A DNA stretch of 64,000 nt from Gemmatimonadota bacterium (GTDB lineage Bacteria > Gemmatimonadota > Gemmatimonadetes > Gemmatimonadales > GWC2-71-9). The position numbers and the translations under genes are program-made. The notes beneath the pieces are model-generated. The model was given only the letters and a program-made list of their open reading frames with translations, did not search any database and had not been told where the DNA came from. Location of the stretch: positions 1 through 64,000 of the forward strand of contig SHZU01000011.1 in assembly GCA_009692115.1 (NCBI GenBank). Direction: 5' to 3'. Positions 8,893 through 15,758 of the stretch are shown piece after piece (the first letter of the stretch is position 1; every line of letters begins with the position of its first letter).

Positions 8893-9984
8893 ATGACGTC
8901 GCCCCTTCGCCTGGGCCTGATCGGCCTTGGCAACGTCGCCCTCGCCCACCTCGAAGGGTATCGCCGGCTCGACCAGGTTCAGGTCGTGGCCGGCGCCGAT
9001 CCCCGCGCTGACCGGGCGGCCATGATGGCCGTCCGGTACGGCTTTACCGCCTACAATAACTACCGCGAGATGCTCGAGCGGGAACGGCTTGATCTCGTGG
9101 CCGTGTTGAGTACGGTGTCCACCCACCGCGAGGCGGTCGAGGCGGCCGCCGATCGCGGGCTTCACGTGCTCTGTGAAAAGCCCCTGACGCTCTCCCTCGA
9201 AGACGCCGACCGGATGATTGCCCGCTGCGCGGAGCGGAAGGTTAAGCTGTTCTATGCCGCGTCATACCGGTTCCTCCCGGCTGCCATGGCCGCTCGGGCC
9301 CTGATCCGCTCCGGCGCGATCGGCGAAGTGCGGCTTCTGACCGAGACGATGATCGGCTCGACCGGGCCGGCCGGATATCAGGACATGGGCCCCCACCACT
9401 ATCCGGCCGGCGGGCCGGGCGGCTCCGGCAACGGGTTGGTCGACCACGGCATTCACCTCGTTGACCTCTTTCCGTGGCTGGCCGACACCGAGATCGTCTC
9501 GGTCACCGGGCGCGGCCAGCGGTCCGGCCAGCCGCCGATGGCCGAGTATTTGACGATGGAACTCAGGTCCGGCGCGGTCGGGCATCTGATCTATGACGAC
9601 GCGACCTGGTCGGCCGACCTACCGGGCGAAGGGCTGTTCAGCTGGGGCCCCAGTTGGGATGAAATGGCCCGGGGAGAGGCCGAGAACCGACCGGCCGGGT
9701 GGCAGGCGCATCCGGGTCATATCAAGGTGTACGGGTCGGCCGGGGCGCTCCGGATCTATCACTACGCCAACCACCTGATGCTGTGGACCGCTCGCGGGGT
9801 GGAGCAGATCCGGCTCGAGGACCGGCCGATGCCGGGGCAGTTCGCGGCGGAGATGGCATCGTTCGCGGCGAGCATCCGGCACGACACTCCCCCCGAAGTG
9901 ACCGGCGCCGACGGGCGGCGGGCGCTAGCCGCCGTGTTAGGCGCGTATCGAGGCGGCACTCCGCCCCTCGCCGCTAAATCCTAG
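8893..9984 (+). CDS. Gfo/Idh/MocA-family oxidoreductase
   Basis: 363 residues. An N-terminal Rossmann motif (LGLIGLGNVALAH) is followed by the family signature CEKPLTLSLEDAD near residue 95, and an alpha/beta C-terminal domain containing DHGIHLVDLFPWL. Members use NAD(P)(H) on sugars, inositols or related polyols; the exact substrate cannot be assigned. The stop is followed within 14 bases by an S58 peptidase gene, so an operon is likely. The start is fixed by the palindrome and the lack of an earlier in-frame ATG with homology. Confidence 0.88.
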   Translation: MTSPLRLGLIGLGNVALAHLEGYRRLDQVQVVAGADPRADRAAMMAVRYGFTAYNNYREMLERERLDLVAVLSTVSTHREAVEAAADRGLHVLCEKPLTLSLEDADRMIARCAERKVKLFYAASYRFLPAAMAARALIRSGAIGEVRLLTETMIGSTGPAGYQDMGPHHYPAGGPGGSGNGLVDHGIHLVDLFPWLADTEIVSVTGRGQRSGQPPMAEYLTMELRSGAVGHLIYDDATWSADLPGEGLFSWGPSWDEMARGEAENRPAGWQAHPGHIKVYGSAGALRIYHYANHLMLWTARGVEQIRLEDRPMPGQFAAEMASFAASIRHDTPPEVTGADGRRALAAVLGAYRGGTPPLAAKS

Positions 9985-9998
9985 GCCAAGGCCCTCCA

Positions 9999-11201
9999 AT
10001 GTCTCCTCGTGCGGCGCTCGGGTTGCTCGTGCTCTCGGTGTCAGTCGTTTCCGCTCAGACGGCTCCGAACCGGCCTCGGGCCCGGGAGGCGGGGTTGGTG
10101 ATCGGGGTGCTCCAGCCCGGGCCCTTGAATGCCATCACGGATGTCGCCGGGGTCCTCGTCGGCCAGGTCACGGTAGCCGAGGGCGACTCGATTCATACCG
10201 GCGTGACGGTGATCAAGCCTCACTCGGGCAATGTGTTCATGGACCGGGTCCCGGCCGCGATCTACGTCGGCAATGGTTTCGGGAAGTTGATGGGGTTGAG
10301 TCAGGTGCGGGAGTTAGGCGAGCTCGAAACCCCGATCCTGCTGACCTGCACGCTCTGCGTCTGGCGCGCCGCCGATGCCATGGTGGATTGGCTTCTCCGC
10401 CAGCTCGGCATGGAAGGGGTCTTCTCGATCAATCCGGTCGTCGGCGAAACCAACGACGCCACGCTCAACAACATCCGGCTCCGCCCCATCAAGCCGGAGC
10501 ATGTGGTCCAAGCGTTGGAAACGGCCACGGGTGGTCCGGTGAGTGAAGGCTCGGTCGGGGCGGGGGCGGGGACCGGGGCGTTTGCCTGGAAAGGCGGGAT
10601 CGGCACCAGTTCGCGCCAACTCCCGGCGAGCCTGGGGGGCTACACGGTCGGCGCGCTGGTCCAGACCAACTACGGCGGCATCCTGACGATCAATGGCGCC
10701 CCGGTGGGCCGCGAACTCGGCCAGTACATCTTTCGCCGGCAGCTCGAGGGCACCGATCAGCCGAAGCCGGGTGACGGCGTGGGGGAGGGCGGCAGTTGCA
10801 TGATGGTGATCGCGACCGACGCGCCGCTCGACGCCCGGAACCTCGAGCGGCTGGCCAAACGGGCGGTCGGCGCGATGATCCGGACCGGATCGCCGATGTA
10901 TAACGGCTCCGGCGATTACGTCATCGCGTTCTCGACCGCCGCGTCGGTTCGCCGCCGGATCGATCAGCCGGCTCGCGAGCCCTCGGCCGGGATTTCGAAC
11001 GACGCCGCGTCTCCGGTATTCTTGGCGGCGGTTGAGGCCACTGAAGAGGCCGTCTACAACGCGATGTTCAAGGCCACCACGGTCAAGGGATTTCGGGGCA
11101 CCTACGAGGCTTTGCCGCTTGAGCCGACGATCGCCATTCTCAAGAAATACAATGCTCTCAAGTGGAACGAGACCCTCCCGCCTGGAAAGCCCCTTCCCTA
11201 A
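9999..11201 (+). CDS. Secreted P1/S58 family peptidase (DmpA-type aminopeptidase)
   Basis: 400 residues with a short signal peptide (VLSVSVVSAQ). The N-terminal block LNAITDVAGVLVGQVT and the internal GEGGSCMMVIATDAPL match the DmpA/BapA fold. In characterised relatives the precursor cuts itself before the Ser of this segment, creating a new N-terminal nucleophile; Ser following GEGG is the likely counterpart. NPVVGETNDATLNNI and GVTVIKPHSG are further family blocks. The enzyme would release N-terminal D- or beta-amino acids or ordinary residues from short peptides in the periplasm. It faces the DASS transporter gene tail to tail with a 13-base gap. Confidence 0.88.
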   Translation: MSPRAALGLLVLSVSVVSAQTAPNRPRAREAGLVIGVLQPGPLNAITDVAGVLVGQVTVAEGDSIHTGVTVIKPHSGNVFMDRVPAAIYVGNGFGKLMGLSQVRELGELETPILLTCTLCVWRAADAMVDWLLRQLGMEGVFSINPVVGETNDATLNNIRLRPIKPEHVVQALETATGGPVSEGSVGAGAGTGAFAWKGGIGTSSRQLPASLGGYTVGALVQTNYGGILTINGAPVGRELGQYIFRRQLEGTDQPKPGDGVGEGGSCMMVIATDAPLDARNLERLAKRAVGAMIRTGSPMYNGSGDYVIAFSTAASVRRRIDQPAREPSAGISNDAASPVFLAAVEATEEAVYNAMFKATTVKGFRGTYEALPLEPTIAILKKYNALKWNETLPPGKPLP

Positions 11202-11214
11202 CTGGGCAAAACCG

Positions 11215-12621
11215 CTAGAAGAAGCCGAGCCACGGGCCGAGGAGTGTCATCAGTGTGGCCATAAGAAAAATCCAGGCCACGCTGATGATGAGGCCGGGTC
11301 GGAACAAATCAAGCATCCGGTAGTACCCCTTGGAGTAGGTCACCAGAAGTACGGCGTCGAGCGGAAGCAGGAACGCACACGACGCCGTGAACACGACGGG
11401 TAGCGCAAAGAGCGCCGGATTATGACCGGTAGCGGTGGCGAGCAGCACGATCGGCGGGACCAGCACCGCCACAATGACCGGCCCGATGGTGAGGACCAGG
11501 TGGATGACCACCGTAAAGGCCGCAATGACCGCCACGATGCCGAAGACCGACCCCCCGCCAATCCCGCCTAACGAAAGATCCACCACCGCCTTGGCAAGTC
11601 CCGTCTTGACCGACGCGGCGCCGAGCGAACTCACGGCCCCGATCACCAGCAGCACGTCCCATCCGGTGGCCCGTTCGACCTCCTTCCACGTGAAGATCTT
11701 CATGCCGGGAAGGAAGAGGGCCACCGCGCCCAGGATCGACACCAAGGCCACGTCGAACGCCCGGACCCAGGTGCTCAAGATCCAAAAAGTGAACATGGTG
11801 CCGAACACAGCCAGCACCTTGATCTCCACCGGCCGCATCGGGCCGAGGGCTTCCCGTTCCCGGCCGACGTCGCCGGCTTCGCCGATGGCCGGGAGTTCAG
11901 GCGGAAAGAACCGGAGCAACGACCACCAGGCAATCGGGATCAGCACCAGCACCATCGGCACGCCGATGGCCATCCACGCCAAGAACGAGACCCGGACCTT
12001 CCCGTACTCCTCCAGGAAGTTGAGGCCGAGCACATTGATGGCGCTTCCGGCCGGGGTGCCGACGCCGCCGATGAAGGCGGCGATCGGAATCCCCATCATG
12101 ACGGCCTTGGCGAAATTGGACTGGCCGCGTTCGAGGCCGAGCTTATCCAGGAGCGGGAGCGCGATGGCCATGAAGATGGCGGTGCAGGGCACATCCGAAA
12201 TGACCGTGGAACTGATCGCGGTCCCGGCCATGATCGCAAACAGCACTCGCCGGGGATCGGTTCCCGCCCGCGCCAGGAGCGCCAGGGCGAACCGGCGGCT
12301 CAAGCCGGAACTGGTGAAGGCGTGGGCCAGGCAGAACATGGCGACGACGAAGAAGAAGACCGGACTGATGAAGGTCGTCAGCGCGACCGAAAGCGGCGCG
12401 ACGCTGAAGATCGGCTGGAGGGCCAGGGCCAACAGCGACGTAGCGGCGAGCGGCATCGCCTCGGTGGCCCAGAGTACCAGGCAAATCACGAACAGCGCGC
12501 CGAGCCGATGCGCCTCGGGCGGCAGGGCGTCGGGACGAGGCAACAGCATGACGACCGCGCCGGCCGCGATCGCCGCGAGGGCCGATCCCAGGCCCGCGAA
12601 CCGCCGGGTCTCGTCGGTCAA
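11215..12621 (-). CDS. DASS/SLC13-type anion transporter
   Basis: 468 residues and strongly hydrophobic with about 11-12 membrane segments, including LFVICLVLWATEAMPLAAT, a common opening of the divalent anion:sodium symporter family. A second family block is GVGTPAGSAINVLGLNFL. Members import di- or tricarboxylates, sulfate or related anions with sodium. The start ATG overlaps the stop of the truncated hydrolase upstream (ATGA), making it the last gene of the sox-MaoC-ligase operon. The transporter may supply a substrate for the CoA ligase in the same unit; that link is inference from operon membership. Confidence 0.88.
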   Translation of the reverse strand: MTDETRRFAGLGSALAAIAAGAVVMLLPRPDALPPEAHRLGALFVICLVLWATEAMPLAATSLLALALQPIFSVAPLSVALTTFISPVFFFVVAMFCLAHAFTSSGLSRRFALALLARAGTDPRRVLFAIMAGTAISSTVISDVPCTAIFMAIALPLLDKLGLERGQSNFAKAVMMGIPIAAFIGGVGTPAGSAINVLGLNFLEEYGKVRVSFLAWMAIGVPMVLVLIPIAWWSLLRFFPPELPAIGEAGDVGREREALGPMRPVEIKVLAVFGTMFTFWILSTWVRAFDVALVSILGAVALFLPGMKIFTWKEVERATGWDVLLVIGAVSSLGAASVKTGLAKAVVDLSLGGIGGGSVFGIVAVIAAFTVVIHLVLTIGPVIVAVLVPPIVLLATATGHNPALFALPVVFTASCAFLLPLDAVLLVTYSKGYYRMLDLFRPGLIISVAWIFLMATLMTLLGPWLGFF

Positions 12622-13127
12622 AGGCCGTTGTACTCCTCGGCCAGTACCGTCGAGGCCGCCCGGGACCGGGTCAAGGTGTGAAGCCGGGCCAGTTGAAGCC
12701 GGGCGTCGAAGCCGGCGTGATCCTCAGGGAACCGATGGAGGAGCGTTGTCATCTGAAAGGAGAAGTCCTCGGCCCGCCGGTCCGCGCCGTGGAGATAGCG
12801 CTCGAGGAGCACGGTATCGCGGCGGAGCACCAGAAAGCCGGTGACCTGATTCCTGGCGAAGTACCCTTCGAGATCCGGCATCGCGTAGGCCGGGCCGGTT
12901 GCCAACGGGGCCGCCGGCCCGGAGCGCCGGACCCGGTCGATCCGGAAGCCAAGCTGGTCGATGTGGTGGAAGTAGTAGGCGTTATGCGGCGGCGACATGT
13001 AGCTATAGGCGTCGACCAGCAAACCGGTAGGCCGCATCTTGGCGAGATCGATCTTGCCGTTCGGTTGGGCCGGAGCCGCGCTCGCTAGCAGCAGCGCGAG
13101 AAACGCCAAACGGATCGGGCGGTTCAT
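12618..13127 (-). pseudogene. Truncated serine hydrolase lacking its catalytic residues
   Basis: 169 residues. A signal peptide (LAFLALLLASAAPAQ) is followed by the N-terminus of the beta-lactamase-like serine hydrolase family: SYMSPPHNAYYFHHIDQL, then GYFARNQVTGFLVLRRD and TVLLERYLHGAD. Homologues continue into an SFSMAKS-type SxxK box; here the line reads DFSFQMTTLLHRF and switches to unrelated Leu/Arg-rich sequence ending EEYNGL. The SxxK, YxN and third motif are therefore missing. Start and stop both overlap neighbours by ATGA, so the internal deletion kept the operon joined. It may be an expressed relic without activity. Confidence 0.7.
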
Positions 13128-14728
13128 CGGTACCTCGCCATCCGTTTGAGGGCCTGCTTGTCGACCTTGCCGATCGGCAGCATCGGGAACTCGGAGGTGA
13201 CGGTGAACCGTTTGGGGACCTTGTAGTTCGCCAGCAACGACCGGCAATGAGTGGCCAGGGACTCGGCACTCGGCGCTTGGCGCTCGGCATGGGGGAGGAT
13301 GAAGGCGTGGCCGACTTCCTGGTACAGGGGGTCGGGGACGCCGATGACGGCGGCCATGGCCACATCCGGGTGGGACTCGAGGACCTGCTCGATTTCCCTT
13401 GGATAGACGTTGTAACCGCCCGACTTGAACATCTCCTTGAGGCGCCCGATCAGGCGGTAGGCGCCGTCGGGGCGCTCCTCGGCCAGATCGCCGGTCCGGA
13501 TCCAACCGTCGGGCGTGAACAACTCGGCGGTGGCCTCGGGGCGGTTCCAGTAGCCTAACGTGACGAAATCGCCGTGGACCTGAACTTCACCGGGTTCGCC
13601 GGTTGCCACCGGCGTGCCGTCGGGCCCCGCGATCCGGATGTCGTAGTCCGGCACCGGCCAGCCGACCGAGTTGGCCAGGACGTCGGTCGAATCGGCGTCG
13701 AACGTGAAGGTCACCGAGCCGACGGTTTCCGTCATGCCGTAGGCGTTGGCCAGTTCGCCGCATTTGGCCCGTAGGCGTTCGATCAACTCAACGGGAGCCG
13801 CGGCCCCTTCCCAGATGATCAGCTGAACCGATGAGAAATCGGTGGCGTCGAACGCCGGATGGGACACGACCAGCTGGAGGGCGGTCGGCACGTGGCCGAA
13901 CAGGGTCAGCCGCTCGCGCGCGACCGCGTCGAGCATGGCGCCCGGATCGAACTGTTCCTGGAATACCAGCGTGCCGCCGGGTACCAGGGTGTCGCAGGTG
14001 ATGTCTCCGATGCATCCGATGTGGTTGATCGGCAGATTATTCAGCGCGCGGCCCGGGTCGATCGGCCAAATGGCATACTGGACCCGGGCCACCTTGATCA
14101 GCCCGGCCTGGTGGATCATCGCGCCCTTCGGCTGGCCGGTCGTGCCGCTGGTGTACACAATGACAGCAGGCGCCCGGGGATCGACCGCCGCCCGCGCGGC
14201 CGCGAGTTCCGCGTCGGGGATCCGCCGGCCGGCGGCAATGAACGCCGCATAGCTGTCGCGGGCGTCGAGCAACACCGCCCGCTCGATGGACGGGGCGTGG
14301 GCGGTCAACGCGGCGAGTTCCTCGTGGTAGCTCCGGTCGCCGATCAAGGTTCGGGCAAACAGCAGGCGGGGCGTTGCATCGTTGGCCGCGTACTCGAGTT
14401 CCCGAATCTGGTACCGAGGGTTCAATCCGAGCCAGATGGCGCCGATCGACACCGTCGCCAGGAACGTGACGTAGTAGTCGGGGTGCGGTGGCGAGAGGGT
14501 CGCCACCCGGTCGCCGGGGCGAATGCCGTGGGCCAAGAGCGCCTTGGCGCAGGCGTCGACCCGGTCGGCCAAGTCACCATAGGTCCACCGGCTCTCGCCG
14601 AACACGACGGCTTCGTCGTCCGGGCGGGCCGCGGCCCAATGGCGGGGGTAGTCGCTGATCAAGCGGAGCAGGGGCGGCCGTTCCGACTCCGGTCGAGGCC
14701 GGTGCGGGCGGCGAAAGACCGGGGCCAT
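13124..14728 (-). CDS. AMP-dependent acyl-CoA synthetase/ligase
   Basis: 534 residues of the ANL superfamily, which activate a carboxylate as acyl-AMP and then form the CoA thioester. Visible cores are the P-loop VIVYTSGTTGQPKGA near residue 185, GYWNRPEATAELF and WIRTGDLAE near 405, the hinge GRLKEMFKSGGYNVYPREIE, and the catalytic Lys in LPIGKVDKQAL at the C-terminus. Start ATG at 14728 is two bases after the stop of the MaoC-like gene. The C-terminal subdomain carries a heptanucleotide repeat in frame (13261-13288), read as AERQAPSAE before ANYKVPKRF. Probable substrates are medium or aromatic acids; unresolved. Confidence 0.9.
   Translation of the reverse strand: MAPVFRRPHRPRPESERPPLLRLISDYPRHWAAARPDDEAVVFGESRWTYGDLADRVDACAKALLAHGIRPGDRVATLSPPHPDYYVTFLATVSIGAIWLGLNPRYQIRELEYAANDATPRLLFARTLIGDRSYHEELAALTAHAPSIERAVLLDARDSYAAFIAAGRRIPDAELAAARAAVDPRAPAVIVYTSGTTGQPKGAMIHQAGLIKVARVQYAIWPIDPGRALNNLPINHIGCIGDITCDTLVPGGTLVFQEQFDPGAMLDAVARERLTLFGHVPTALQLVVSHPAFDATDFSSVQLIIWEGAAAPVELIERLRAKCGELANAYGMTETVGSVTFTFDADSTDVLANSVGWPVPDYDIRIAGPDGTPVATGEPGEVQVHGDFVTLGYWNRPEATAELFTPDGWIRTGDLAEERPDGAYRLIGRLKEMFKSGGYNVYPREIEQVLESHPDVAMAAVIGVPDPLYQEVGHAFILPHAERQAPSAESLATHCRSLLANYKVPKRFTVTSEFPMLPIGKVDKQALKRMARYR
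13261..13288. repeat. Heptanucleotide tandem repeat inside the acyl-CoA ligase gene
   Basis: Four 7-base units (ACTCGGC, ACTCGGC, GCTTGGC, GCTCGGC) lie within the ligase reading frame, in the loop before the conserved ANYKVPK segment. Translation of three units gives a seven-residue pattern (A-E-R/C-x-x-P-S). It belongs to the six-locus family described in the findings. Confidence 0.75.
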
Positions 14729-14730
14729 CG

Positions 14731-15240
14731 TCAGGCGCCGTGTTTGGTTTCGATCCGGCGGTGGCCCTCGCCGGTGATCCACATCCCGAGCCATTCGGCC
14801 ACCAGCGCGGGGCGGGTCTTGCCCTCGATTTCGATCGACACCCCATACTTGCAGCGCACCTCGCCGGGCCGGGCCTCGGTCCATTCAAGCAGGGTGAAGT
14901 GGGCCCGGATTCGGCTGTTGACCGGCACCGGTTCGACCAGCCGGAGCCGGTCGAAGCCGTAATTGAGCGCGTAACCGCCTTCGTCCGCGCCGAGGTGGTC
15001 GAGCCAGCCGAGCGCTTGATGGCTGAAGTAGGTCAGCATCGAGGTAGTCAGGAATCCGAAGGCAATCGTGGTCTTGAACGGGCTTTTAGCCGCGCACCAA
15101 GCCGGGTCCACGTGCATCGGGTCCGGGTCTTCGGTTGCCTTGGCGAACAGGTCGATCCGGGCTTGGTCGATCAGGAACCACGGTGACGTGCCGATCGGCT
15201 GGCCGATCTTGTCTTTGAACGAGGCGAGGGCAGGTTGCAT
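14731..15240 (-). CDS. MaoC-like hot-dog fold (R)-hydratase/dehydratase
   Basis: 169 residues with the MaoC hydratase layout. The N-terminal DQARIDLFAKATEDPDPMHV matches the catalytic Asp/His element (D...P.H.D), and TTIAFGFLTTSMLTYF the helix that follows in enoyl hydratases of this type. The domain would hydrate or dehydrate an acyl-CoA. The start ATG at 15240 is chosen because upstream translation is not family-like; spacing from soxG is 23 bases. Next to an acyl-CoA ligase two bases downstream, it suggests a small CoA-thioester pathway appended to the sarcosine oxidase operon. Confidence 0.82.
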   Translation of the reverse strand: MQPALASFKDKIGQPIGTSPWFLIDQARIDLFAKATEDPDPMHVDPAWCAAKSPFKTTIAFGFLTTSMLTYFSHQALGWLDHLGADEGGYALNYGFDRLRLVEPVPVNSRIRAHFTLLEWTEARPGEVRCKYGVSIEIEGKTRPALVAEWLGMWITGEGHRRIETKHGA

Positions 15241-15263
15241 CAACGGAATATAACGCCCGTTGT

Positions 15264-15758
15264 TTACGGGAGCAGCCACGCTTTGACGTACGAGGCAAAC
15301 GAGGGCCGGACGAGGATCAGGTAGCTCGGTCCCTCGTCGATTTGGGCAATCAATGCCTGGGCCTTGGCGATCAGCGTACCGGCAGAGCATCCGGTGCGGA
15401 AGACTCGAGGGTGGAAATCGAGCGCACAGCAGCCCGCCAACACATCGCGAGCATCCGGCCCCGCCAGCATGAATCCGATCCGATTGGCCGATACGTCGAC
15501 GACGGCGCCCTGGCCGGAGGGCATGGCACCCCGAATCACCGCTTCGAGCGTAGCCTTCGCCTCGCCAATGGCCAGGAACTCGGTCGGGCTGATCCAGAGC
15601 ACGTTGCAGCCATCGGCAGCCACGAACCGGTTGGCGGCCGGCAGCGCCTCGAGCCCAAGGGCCCGGGCCACGATTGGAGCCGATTGCTCGCTCACATGGA
15701 ACGCGATCTGGGTCAGCCGGGGCAGGGGCGTGAGCCGGCTGGCGGTGGGGTTAGCCAT
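15264..15758 (-). CDS. soxG: Sarcosine oxidase gamma subunit
   Basis: 164 residues. The family body (TEFLAIGE, VDVSANRIGFMLAGPDARDVLAGCCALDFHP) is the small gamma subunit, which packs against the folate-binding part of the alpha subunit in heterotetrameric sarcosine oxidase. The likely start ATG at 15758 lies within the last codons of soxA (overlap 8 bases). Fourth in the order soxB-soxD-soxA-soxG, the standard gene order for this enzyme. Confidence 0.88.
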   Translation of the reverse strand: MANPTASRLTPLPRLTQIAFHVSEQSAPIVARALGLEALPAANRFVAADGCNVLWISPTEFLAIGEAKATLEAVIRGAMPSGQGAVVDVSANRIGFMLAGPDARDVLAGCCALDFHPRVFRTGCSAGTLIAKAQALIAQIDEGPSYLILVRPSFASYVKAWLLP

